Below, piece after piece: positions 1 through 5,903 of a DNA stretch of 6,877 nucleotides; the first letter of the stretch is position 1, and the number at the start of each line of letters is the position of its first letter. The notes under the pieces were generated by a model. The model was not told the origin of the DNA, searched no databases, and was given only the letters and a program-made list of their open reading frames with translations. The stretch is taken from the NCBI GenBank assembly GCA_903858385.1, contig CAIOIN010000092.1, positions 1-6,877 on the forward strand, given 5' to 3'. This DNA is from an uncultured Microcaldota archaeon. GTDB taxonomy: Archaea > Micrarchaeota > Micrarchaeia > Micrarchaeales > Micrarchaeaceae. The position numbers and the translations under genes are program-made.

Positions 1-801
1 AAGCTCGGCAGCAAGGTGAGCATCATAGCAAGGTCTGACGTGCTGCGCACATTCGACAGGGAGGCAGTTGACCTGATAAAGGCGAAGATGGTGGTGCTGG
101 GCATTGATATTTACACCAGAGTGAACCCGGCATCGCACAGTGCCAACTCCGTGACCTTGAGCGATGGAAAAGTCATAGAAGCCGAAACGGTAATAGTCGC
201 CACGGGATTGACGCCATACGTTGAATGCCTTGGACTGGAGAACACGAAGGTACAGCTTGATGAGAAGGGATTCATAAAGGTCGACAATGCGTTGCGCACT
301 GCCGATCAGAACATACTTGCGGTCGGCGACGTCATCGGACAGCCTATGCTTGCGCACAAGGCCATCAGGCAAGGTATCGTAGCTGCGGAAGTCGCTTCGG
401 GAGAGAATTCGTCCTATGATAATCTAGTGGTGCCGGCAGTCATATTCTCGGATCCGGAGGTTGCAGTCGCCGGCAGCGTGGAAGAGTCGGAAGGCATAAA
501 GGTGACGAAGTTCCCGTTGACTGCGCTGGGCAGGAGCGTAGCACTGGACACGACGAACGGCTTCGTCAAGATTGCGTACGACGAGGAAAATGTGATACGG
601 GGCATTGAAATAGTCTCTGACGAAGCCAATGCGATGATAGCTGAAGCCGCGCTGGCGATAGAGATGGGAGCTACGCTTGAAGACATAGCTGACACGATAC
701 ATCCGCACCCGACCTACAGCGAGGCGGTGCAGGAAGCGGCTGAAGCCGCGCTTGGCAGATCAATACACTTCTTCTACGGCAAGAGCAATAAGAAACCATA
801 A
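1..801 (+). CDS. lpdA: Dihydrolipoamide dehydrogenase (E3), 5'-truncated by the window edge
   Basis: This is the C-terminal 266 residues of an FAD- and NAD-dependent pyridine nucleotide-disulfide oxidoreductase. E3 reoxidises the lipoyl group of 2-oxoacid (or acetoin/glycine) dehydrogenase complexes, passing electrons to NAD+ in the cytoplasm. Reading frame 1 is open from base 1, so the in-frame ATG reachable inside the window is not the real start; the N-terminal FAD domain with the redox CxxxxC lies outside. Visible are the end of the NAD domain (VIVATGLTP), the second FAD motif (ILAVGDVIGQPMLAHKA) and the dimerisation domain with SDPEVA. The catalytic His-Glu motif HPHPTYSE begins at base 700. 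HPHPT..E is characteristic of lipoamide dehydrogenases and argues against mercuric or glutathione reductase, but without the N-terminus a related disulfide reductase is not fully excluded. The TAA is followed 10 nt later by purD. Confidence 0.9.
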   Translation, partial: KLGSKVSIIARSDVLRTFDREAVDLIKAKMVVLGIDIYTRVNPASHSANSVTLSDGKVIEAETVIVATGLTPYVECLGLENTKVQLDEKGFIKVDNALRTADQNILAVGDVIGQPMLAHKAIRQGIVAAEVASGENSSYDNLVVPAVIFSDPEVAVAGSVEESEGIKVTKFPLTALGRSVALDTTNGFVKIAYDEENVIRGIEIVSDEANAMIAEAALAIEMGATLEDIADTIHPHPTYSEAVQEAAEAALGRSIHFFYGKSNKKP

Positions 802-811
802 TAGGGGTGTG

Positions 812-2161
812 ATGGAATCAATCGCGTTGAGGGGAGAAGATCATTACCGAAAAGATATTAAAAAGGTAAACGTGCTGGTGGTTGGCTCTGGAGGCAGAGA
901 GCATGCATTACTATGGGCGTGTAGTAAAAGCCGAATGGCTGGCGAGGTTTACATCGCTCCAGGCAATGGAGGCACAGTTGCGCATAATGTGGATATAACT
1001 TCTGAAAACTTCGACGCTTTGTGTAAATTTGCGCGCGAACATGATTGTTTTACTGTGGTGGGGCAGGATAGGCCTTTGGCAAATGGGATAGTTGATTATT
1101 TTAGAGCTAGAGGTTTGTCGATTTTTGGACCGACTGCGCAACAGGCGTGGCTTGAGTCGAGCAAGTTATATGGAAAACAGTTCATGAAAGACAATGGGAT
1201 ACCGACTGCGGATTTCGAGACGTTTGTGGATTCGGGAGCAGCAATCAGGTATGCTAGAAGCAAAGATTGGAATGTAGTGGTAAAAGCTGATGGATTAGCA
1301 GAGGGTAAGGGGGTATTTGTCTGCTCTTCCCAGAAAGAGGCAGAGGCGGCGATTATCAGCATACTGGATGCAAAGAGGTTCGGGTCAGCGGGGGATAGGA
1401 TAATCGTGGAGGATAAACTTTATGGCAAAGAATTGTCATTGTTTGCGTTATGCGACGGCAAGGATGCAATGTACATTGGTAGTGCAGTTGATTATAAGCG
1501 GCTTCTTGATGGAGAAAAAGGCCCTAACACGGGCAGTATGGGGGCTTATTCTCCGGCGTTGGAGTTTGATTCTGGATTGATTGATAGGGTGATGAGGACT
1601 GTTGTCCATCCCGCTGTGGAAAAAACAGGGTTTAGCGGTTTCTTGTTTGTGGCATTGATGGTAACTGAAAAAGGGCCGAAAGTGCTGGAATTCAACGCCA
1701 GGCTTGGTGACCCAGAGGCGCAGGTGATATTGCCAAGACTGAAGTTTGATCTCTTGAGTGAGATGCATTCTGTTGCTAATGGACACGGCATCGGGGTGAA
1801 ATCCAAAGATATTTTCAATGAGCTGCATGCGACCTGCGTTGTCATGGCTTCTGAGGGGTATCCCTTTGATCACAAGGATAAATTAGGAAGAGCGATAGAT
1901 GGCTTGACAGAAGACACATCTTCGGAAGGCATCATTGTCTTTCATGCGGGAACTAGATTCAAAGATGGCTTTTTGGTGACTGACGGTGGCAGGGTGCTCG
2001 ATGTTGTAGGCCTTGATAAAACACCGCAAGGGGTCAAGAGCGAAAGCGTACGGATACATCGAGCGGGTGCATTTCGCAGGGGAACAACACAGGATGGATA
2101 TAAATTTAGAAGCTGGCAAATGGTATCTTACAAGCGCACAGCACAGAAGCAACGTAGATAA
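812..2161 (+). CDS. purD: Phosphoribosylamine-glycine ligase (GAR synthetase), frameshifted near the 3' end
   Basis: PurD joins 5-phosphoribosylamine and glycine using ATP, the second step of de novo purine synthesis. With ATG 812 as residue 1, the family blocks appear in order: GSGGREHA (25-32), APGNGG (49-54), the ATP-grasp segment KADGLAEGKGV (158-168), DYKRLLDGEKGPNTGSMGAY (about 227-246) and LEFNARLGDPEAQ (292-304, metal/ATP ligands). The frame matches PurD up to GGRVLDVVGLDKTPQ, then departs from the family at base 2030; the expected ending is encoded in the next frame (separate entry). Start choice is uncertain: ATG 812 follows a GGGGTG run only 2 nt away and adds about 20 residues that most PurD proteins lack, while GTG 872, 4 nt after AGGT, would give a protein beginning LVVGSGGREHA. 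Gly (ggg/gga), Leu (ttg), Phe (ttt) and Asp (gat) codon choice differs from the ggc/ctg/ttc/gac habit of the neighbours, suggesting transfer. No other purine gene is adjacent. Confidence 0.88.
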   Translation: MESIALRGEDHYRKDIKKVNVLVVGSGGREHALLWACSKSRMAGEVYIAPGNGGTVAHNVDITSENFDALCKFAREHDCFTVVGQDRPLANGIVDYFRARGLSIFGPTAQQAWLESSKLYGKQFMKDNGIPTADFETFVDSGAAIRYARSKDWNVVVKADGLAEGKGVFVCSSQKEAEAAIISILDAKRFGSAGDRIIVEDKLYGKELSLFALCDGKDAMYIGSAVDYKRLLDGEKGPNTGSMGAYSPALEFDSGLIDRVMRTVVHPAVEKTGFSGFLFVALMVTEKGPKVLEFNARLGDPEAQVILPRLKFDLLSEMHSVANGHGIGVKSKDIFNELHATCVVMASEGYPFDHKDKLGRAIDGLTEDTSSEGIIVFHAGTRFKDGFLVTDGGRVLDVVGLDKTPQGVKSESVRIHRAGAFRRGTTQDGYKFRSWQMVSYKRTAQKQRR

Positions 2162-2183
2162 TGGAAACCGGACTAGGACTTGA
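2030..2183 (+). other. Out-of-frame continuation of purD (likely +1 frameshift at GGGG)
   Basis: Dropping one G from the run at 2030-2033 continues PurD as ...DKTPQGSRAK followed by AYGYIERVHFAGEQHRMDI and ends at TGA 2181-2183. The A-Y...I...HF.GE..R.DI pattern is the conserved C-terminal signature of PurD (typically ending in F-E-G-x-x-Y-R-x-D-I-G). The annotated frame instead reads an Arg/Lys/Gln-rich tail ending at TAA 2159-2161 with no family resemblance. Possible causes are a base-call or assembly error in a homopolymer, a real mutation (a damaged or altered C-terminus), or, less likely, ribosomal frameshifting. The sequence alone cannot decide between these. Confidence 0.82.
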
Positions 2184-2186
2184 TGG

Positions 2187-2200
2187 ATAAATAATATATA
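2187..2200 (+). promoter_or_regulatory. TATA-like promoter of the hydrolase-reductase pair
   Basis: The 14-base run ATAAATAATATATA begins 26 nt upstream of the hydrolase ATG at 2213. That is the spacing expected between an archaeal TATA box and the transcription start, so the mRNA may be leaderless or nearly so. No clear Shine-Dalgarno element precedes this ATG, in keeping with this. The box lies just past either possible purD stop (2161 or 2183). Confidence 0.6.
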
Positions 2201-2212
2201 TGGCGGGATTGT

Positions 2213-2935
2213 ATGGACTATGAGAAGGATTTCGAAGAGAGCTTTGAAGGCACTTCTTTCGGCACGATATACTGCAAGCACCACAGAGGGGAAGGCAAAA
2301 CCATCATATTCCTGCATGGTTTCAGCGCGACTTTGAAGGTGTGGTCGCGACTCATGGGTTTTCTGCCAAAAGAGCTTGATGTGTACTTGATAGACCTGCT
2401 CGGCCATGGCAGATCCGATGCGCCGAAAATAGACTACAGCATAGATGTTCAAGCCCAGGTACTGAAGGAGTTCGTAGCGATGGTTGATGAGGATTGCTAC
2501 CTGTTCGGCCATTCCTATGGCGGCTGGGTCGCCGCGCACTATGCGTCGCAGCAGTTCCCCTGCAAAGGCATACTACTCGAGGATGCCGCCGGACTGAAGA
2601 AGTCGTACGAAGGCCTTACCGAAGAGGAGCTTGGCAGAAACAAGGAAAACATGATTAAATCCGCCATGGCCATAAACGACAACAAGGAGTACGTCATGAG
2701 AAGCATAGTCTACTCCGATAGGGATCTGCTTGACGCCGAGACCCTTGCCAGGATAAGTACGCCGACAGTGGTGGTGTGGGGCAGCGAAGACAAGATAGTC
2801 GATAGCAAGTTTGCCAGTGTTTTTGCAAAAGAAATAAAAAACAGCAGGCTAGAGATGATAACAGGCGCAGGGCATTATCCGCATTACACCCACCCGAAAC
2901 AGGTCAGCGAAGTCATAATGAAATTTATAGAGTGA
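2213..2935 (+). CDS. Alpha/beta-fold hydrolase
   Basis: A 240-residue serine hydrolase of the alpha/beta-hydrolase fold, cytoplasmic (no signal peptide). The oxyanion-hole motif HGF is at 35-37, DLLGHGRSD at 61-69, and the nucleophile elbow GHSYGG at 99-104 with Ser101. The acid is probably Asp193 in VVWGSEDKIV and the base His221 in GAGHYP, so the triad is complete. The cap between about residues 128 and 175 is short and helical. The substrate cannot be read from sequence; relatives include esterases, C-C bond hydrolases and the catalytic domain fused to some acetoin dehydrogenase E2 chains. The last is of interest because a lipoamide dehydrogenase gene lies upstream, though purD now separates them. 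ATG 2213 is preferred because of its spacing to the TATA box. The TGA (2933-2935) overlaps the ribosome binding site of the next gene, so the two are probably co-transcribed and translationally coupled. Confidence 0.9.
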   Translation: MDYEKDFEESFEGTSFGTIYCKHHRGEGKTIIFLHGFSATLKVWSRLMGFLPKELDVYLIDLLGHGRSDAPKIDYSIDVQAQVLKEFVAMVDEDCYLFGHSYGGWVAAHYASQQFPCKGILLEDAAGLKKSYEGLTEEELGRNKENMIKSAMAINDNKEYVMRSIVYSDRDLLDAETLARISTPTVVVWGSEDKIVDSKFASVFAKEIKNSRLEMITGAGHYPHYTHPKQVSEVIMKFIE

Positions 2936-2937
2936 TC
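2932..2937 (+). promoter_or_regulatory. Ribosome binding site GTGATC deciding the reductase start
   Basis: GTGATC is complementary to the GATCAC at the 3' end of archaeal 16S rRNA and ends 3 nt before ATG 2941. It contains the TGA of the hydrolase gene. The GTG could itself be read as a start adding three residues (MIIM...), but its match to the anti-Shine-Dalgarno sequence favours ATG 2941. Confidence 0.55.
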
Positions 2938-2940
2938 ATC

Positions 2941-3663
2941 ATGCCAGCCAATTTTGCAGATAAGTCGTGCGTGATAACTGACATGATAAAGGAGACTCCG
3001 GACGTCACGCTGTTCAGGTTTGAACCTGAAGACAAGACGAGAATGGATTTCGAACCGGGCATGTTCGTCATGGTCGCTTATGTGGATCCGGCCACGAAGG
3101 AGAAGACGGCAAGGGCTTTCTCCATAGCTTCCGCGCCCAGCCAGGATTTCCTCGAATTTTATATAAGCATGGTGCATGGCAAGCTCACCTCAAGACTCGA
3201 GAATGCAAAGGTCGGCGAAAGGTATTACATCACGGGCCCCTATGGCCAGTTCAAGTTCTCTCCTGACGCGGATAGGAAAGTGCTTTTCCTTGCTGGCGGC
3301 ACTGGCCTGGCGCCATTCATGTCCATGCTCAGGGAGATAAAGCTGCTCTCTTCGGGCAATGACGTCTCGATGCTCTACAGCGTGAAATACCCAAATGAGG
3401 TAATAAGGAAGAGCGAGCTGGCCGAATTGGGCAGCCAGATAAACTTGAAGACGCACATAACCGTGACGCGGCCGCAGCCTGGCGACGGATGGACCGGCCA
3501 GACCGGACACATAGATTCGGAGATGATAAAAAGATATGCACCCGACTTCGCGGAGCGCATGACCTACATATGCGGTCCGCTGAATTTCGCCCAGGCGATG
3601 AAGGATGCGCTCATGGCATTGGGCGTGCCATCAGAAAGGATAAAATCGGACGTATGGGGCTGA
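2941..3663 (+). CDS. FAD/NAD(P)H-binding oxidoreductase, ferredoxin-NADP reductase family
   Basis: A 240-residue two-domain flavoprotein reductase that moves electrons between NAD(P)H and an unidentified one-electron carrier (ferredoxin, flavodoxin or an oxygenase component). The N-terminal FAD-binding beta-barrel carries RAFSIAS (58-64), a form of the RxYS flavin motif, and GPYGQF (99-104), which contacts the pyrophosphate. The NAD(P) domain carries GGTGLAPF (119-126) and CGP (211-213), which places the catalytic Cys at the nicotinamide. TRPQPGDGW...G (176 onward) is the usual loop before the last strands. There is no fused 2Fe-2S domain and no membrane segment, so a separate partner protein is needed; none is encoded nearby. 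The chain ends DVWG. The gene follows the hydrolase with a 5-nt gap and shares its promoter. Its TGA directly abuts the stop of the converging regulator gene. Confidence 0.88.
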   Translation: MPANFADKSCVITDMIKETPDVTLFRFEPEDKTRMDFEPGMFVMVAYVDPATKEKTARAFSIASAPSQDFLEFYISMVHGKLTSRLENAKVGERYYITGPYGQFKFSPDADRKVLFLAGGTGLAPFMSMLREIKLLSSGNDVSMLYSVKYPNEVIRKSELAELGSQINLKTHITVTRPQPGDGWTGQTGHIDSEMIKRYAPDFAERMTYICGPLNFAQAMKDALMALGVPSERIKSDVWG

Positions 3664-4356
3664 TCACAGCTTGCTCAGCCTCTTGTAGACCTCTTCGATA
3701 TCGAGCTTCGTGACCAGCAGTGGTATCTTCTCTATCTGCGCTATCTTGATTGCGAGCTTGTCAACAGTGGTGACGTTGTGTATGACTATCACCTTCGGCT
3801 TTATCGGCGATACCCTTATCACGACGAGCGGCGACCTTCCGGATGAGACGCGCTCGAAGATGAATGCCCTTTCGGTCGTGGAGCCGAAGAGCTTCGGATA
3901 CTCTGCAGGCGACAATTCGAGTATTACTCTCAGGCTGTCCAATCGCGTATAGCCGAACAACTTTATCGAATCGAGATAGTTCGGATTCGCTATCACCTTG
4001 CCCTCTATGATTCTATTGAAATCCGACCCGCTTATCGGCGACGTAAAATCATGTATGGTATAGAATGAATCCTTCTCTTCCGTCTTGGGCGCCATCCTTT
4101 CCAGGCCGTTCTTCACAGTGCCGCCATGGACGCCGTCTATGATGAAGAGCGCCTCGACGAACCGTTTTATCACGCCTACCCCCGGGCTCAGCCTCCGGTT
4201 GCTTTCGTAGTCGCTTATCGTGGATGTCGAGATCTTTATCTGCTTCGCAAGCTCTATCTGAGTTACGCCGAAGAGTTCCCTCCATTTCTTCATCGCGCTG
4301 CCGGGGCTCTCCGCTAGGGTTATCTCTCCCGCAATCTTCTCCCGAAGTTCATCCAC
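3664..4356 (-). CDS. Archaeal XRE-family transcriptional regulator
   Basis: A 230-residue DNA-binding protein. Residues about 22-70 form a Cro/CI-type helix-turn-helix: WRELFGVTQIELAKQ is the first helix pair and STSTISDYESNRR the recognition helix. A short helical N-terminus precedes it. The remaining ~150 residues are an uncharacterised domain ending SPIKPKVIVIHNVTTVDKLA followed by IKIAQIEKIPLLVTKLDIEE; the alternating hydrophobic strands and helices look like a small alpha/beta ligand-binding or oligomerisation module. The layout resembles the archaeal predicted regulators grouped in COG1709, an assignment made from memory of the family. GTG 4356 is the start: a TAA lies in frame 30 nt upstream (the stop of the preceding gene) and GGTTGAT sits 3 nt before the GTG. 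It is second in an operon behind the surface protein gene, with a 27-nt gap. The target genes are unknown. Confidence 0.85.
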   Translation of the reverse strand: MDELREKIAGEITLAESPGSAMKKWRELFGVTQIELAKQIKISTSTISDYESNRRLSPGVGVIKRFVEALFIIDGVHGGTVKNGLERMAPKTEEKDSFYTIHDFTSPISGSDFNRIIEGKVIANPNYLDSIKLFGYTRLDSLRVILELSPAEYPKLFGSTTERAFIFERVSSGRSPLVVIRVSPIKPKVIVIHNVTTVDKLAIKIAQIEKIPLLVTKLDIEEVYKRLSKL

Positions 4357-4383
4357 CGTATCAACCGAACAAATGTTGGACTG

Positions 4384-5130
4384 TTATGTGTTTTTCTTCT
4401 TTCCTTTGACCTTGCCATTGTCGACATTCTTGTACAGCGAGTTTATATATTCTTTGCTTACGGGCTCGCCCGCTGAAGCCTCTGCGTCTGCTTCAGATTC
4501 CGTTATCGGCGGCTTCTTCAGGGCGCCGTACACGGTTATGATCAGGCCGGCCACGCCCAGTAGTATTATGGCCAACTCGGTTATCGCTATATTGTTGTAT
4601 ATGCTGTAGTTTGCAGCGGTCAGTTTGAAGTAGGATACTACGCCGTTCAGCGTGGTGTTGTACGAATAGCTGCCTTTGGTGTTGTCTATGACAAGGTAAG
4701 CAGTGCCATTGAACTGATTCAGCCCGATGATGGAGCTGTTCGCGGCCGGAGTGCTCTGGTTCGTCGTGATTATTATCTGCGAGGTGGTCGTATTGCTGTT
4801 TATCACAGAGGTTCCGCTTGTGCTTATGCTTCTGGCATAAGCAAGCCCGCTAAAGGAACTGTTGCCATTCATGTGACTGCTCCAAAGATGGAATGTACTT
4901 GCATTGAACAGGTAGATGTTCGCCTTGCCGCTTGATATTGCGTACAATGCGACCAGAGAGGTGTTGCCCGTTTCCACCGTTGCGTTCGAGAAGCCGCCGC
5001 TGCTTATCGTCAAGTTGGAGGTTATCAGAACTTTGGACAGCGCATGGCTGTAAAGCGATCCGGACACGAAGAACAAGATTAACGCTATTGCAAAAACCGA
5101 GATGCCTATGTAAAAGATTTTCTTCCTCAC
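4384..5130 (-). CDS. Two-span membrane protein with large sequon-rich extracytoplasmic domain
   Basis: A 248-residue protein of no recognised family. A positively charged start (MRKK) leads into a hydrophobic segment at about 5-27, which is a membrane anchor or uncleaved signal. Residues 28-181 are rich in Ser, Thr, Asn and Gly and contain eleven N-x-S/T sequons, as expected of a heavily N-glycosylated archaeal surface domain. A second span at about 182-204 is followed by a 44-residue cytoplasmic tail with an acidic stretch (ESEADAEASAGE) and a basic end (KGKKK). Charge placement suggests both ends are inside. No cysteines are present. GTG 5130 is the only plausible start, since an in-frame TAA lies at 5155-5157 and the hydrophobic segment follows at once. 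The regulator gene is directly downstream, so the pair may be a surface protein with its own controller, or a sensing pair; that is inference. Confidence 0.8.
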   Translation of the reverse strand: MRKKIFYIGISVFAIALILFFVSGSLYSHALSKVLITSNLTISSGGFSNATVETGNTSLVALYAISSGKANIYLFNASTFHLWSSHMNGNSSFSGLAYARSISTSGTSVINSNTTTSQIIITTNQSTPAANSSIIGLNQFNGTAYLVIDNTKGSYSYNTTLNGVVSYFKLTAANYSIYNNIAITELAIILLGVAGLIITVYGALKKPPITESEADAEASAGEPVSKEYINSLYKNVDNGKVKGKKKNT

Positions 5131-5155
5131 GAACCCACAGACAAATTCTACAGAT

Positions 5156-5170
5156 TAAAGATATATAAAG
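5156..5170 (-). promoter_or_regulatory. TATA-like promoter of the membrane protein-regulator operon
   Basis: On the minus strand the sequence reads CTTTATATATCTTTA, preceded by ACC, a plausible TFB-recognition flank. Its centre is about 33 nt from the GTG at 5130, so transcription would begin a few bases before the start codon. This predicts a very short leader, matching the lack of a good Shine-Dalgarno element. Confidence 0.65.
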
Positions 5171-5194
5171 GGTGCGCATGGCCGCATTGCACAC

Positions 5195-5213
5195 GTGCAT
5201 GGAGAAGTGCATG
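5195..5213. repeat. Tandem GTGCATG motif upstream of the operon promoter
   Basis: GTGCATG occurs at 5195-5201 and again at 5207-5213, a 12-base period, and a related GTGCGCATGG lies at 5172-5181. CATTGC (5185-5190) and GCAATG (5223-5228) form a looser inverted pair around them. The elements lie immediately upstream of the TATA box on the minus strand, in the only free space between the GNAT stop and the membrane protein start. An activator or autoregulator site is plausible but unproven. Confidence 0.35.
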
Positions 5214-5230
5214 TCGGCAGTTGCAATGGC

Positions 5231-5788
5231 TCATTCGCCGACCGCCTCAAGACCGGCTGGGTCCGAGTAATCTCTTTTGTCGATGATGTATTCCAGCTCG
5301 TCGTCCCGCATCGCATCGCAGATGGACTCATCTTTAGAGAAACCAATGGAGTTTAGGAGCCTTATCGACCGTTCGTTGGACTTGAAGGTGCGTGCGGCTA
5401 TCCTGCTCAGATCAAGTCGGCCGAACCCGAATCCGAGCAGCAGCGTGAGCGCCTCCTTCGCATAGCCCATGCCCCAATATCGCCTGCCGAGCCAGTAGCC
5501 AAGCTCCGCCCGCTTAGTTTTACTGTCGATGCCCATCAGCGCACATGCGCCGATGATCTTATTGTCCAGCGTTATGCTGAAGTGCGATTCCGTGCCGTTT
5601 GCCTGTTTCTCGCGCAGTGAGCTTATGAACGAGAGTGCGTGCTCTTCGGTATAGGGGAAGGGAAATTCGCCAAACCTCGCAACATTGCGGGTTATTTCGG
5701 GGTCGTTGGCGTTGTCCGCTATTCCGGCGGCATCTTCTATGCCCATCGTCTTCAGGAGTACCCTGAAGTTCCTGGCCCTTATTTCCAT
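5231..5788 (-). CDS. GNAT-family N-acetyltransferase (RimJ/RimL-like)
   Basis: A 185-residue cytoplasmic acetyltransferase that would transfer acetyl from acetyl-CoA to an amine, commonly a protein N-terminus in RimJ/RimL relatives; the substrate is unknown. The N-terminus MEIRARNFRVLLKTMGIEDA is the usual first strand and loop. Strand 4 with ELGYWLG (95-101) leads into the acetyl-CoA pyrophosphate loop RRYWGMGYAKEA (102-113), the Q/R-x-x-G-x-G/A motif. NERSIRLLNSIGF, the conserved Asn-containing helix before the last strands, follows. The open frame extends up to ATG 5866, but starts at 5866 or 5845 would lie in or before the A/T-rich promoter block, and the protein family begins near MEIRAR, so ATG 5788 is chosen. 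No strong ribosome binding site is seen before it. It reads in the same direction as the downstream membrane protein operon, but that operon has its own promoter. Confidence 0.88.
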   Translation of the reverse strand: MEIRARNFRVLLKTMGIEDAAGIADNANDPEITRNVARFGEFPFPYTEEHALSFISSLREKQANGTESHFSITLDNKIIGACALMGIDSKTKRAELGYWLGRRYWGMGYAKEALTLLLGFGFGRLDLSRIAARTFKSNERSIRLLNSIGFSKDESICDAMRDDELEYIIDKRDYSDPAGLEAVGE

Positions 5789-5843
5789 AGGCTCGCCCTG
5801 GAGGCAGAGAGAATCAACGGCATCAGCATCATTTCTCAGCACC

Positions 5844-5860
5844 ATATTTATATACTTATA
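5844..5860. promoter_or_regulatory. Shared A/T-rich promoter core between divergent GNAT and KaiC-like genes
   Basis: This is the only TATA-like block between the two divergent genes. Read on the plus strand it is TATTTATATACTTATA and would start transcription near 5878, giving the KaiC-like gene a leader of about 26 nt. Read on the minus strand it is TATAAGTATATAAATA and would start near 5823, about 35 nt before the GNAT ATG. One block may serve both directions, or two overlapping boxes may compete for TBP. Confidence 0.5.
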
Positions 5861-5903
5861 CAGCATAGTTTCTTCGATAGCGGCTGACGCAAATGGTTTT
5901 GTT

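Noticed and set aside
752..811. Earlier in-frame ATG (752) for purD
   Set aside because: It lies inside the conserved C-terminus of the lipoamide dehydrogenase, and those 20 residues have no place in PurD.
856..866. TATA-like ATATTAAAAAG inside the purD N-terminal extension
   Set aside because: A start about 25 nt downstream would fall inside the essential GSGGREHA segment, so it cannot serve purD.
2018..2045. Programmed ribosomal frameshifting at the purD GGGG run
   Set aside because: No stimulatory stop codon, upstream Shine-Dalgarno-like element or obvious hairpin is seen, and PurD is not known to use recoding; an error or mutation is simpler.
1883..2539. 218-codon minus-strand open frame across the purD-hydrolase junction
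   Set aside because: It runs antisense to two recognisable genes and across the TATA box, has no recognisable domain and an improbable Cys/His/Phe-rich composition; a shadow frame.
5685..5903. Extension of the KaiC-like frame upstream of ATG 5904
   Set aside because: It overlaps the well-supported GNAT gene and the TATA block, and lacks family similarity; the KaiC fold begins just after ATG 5904.
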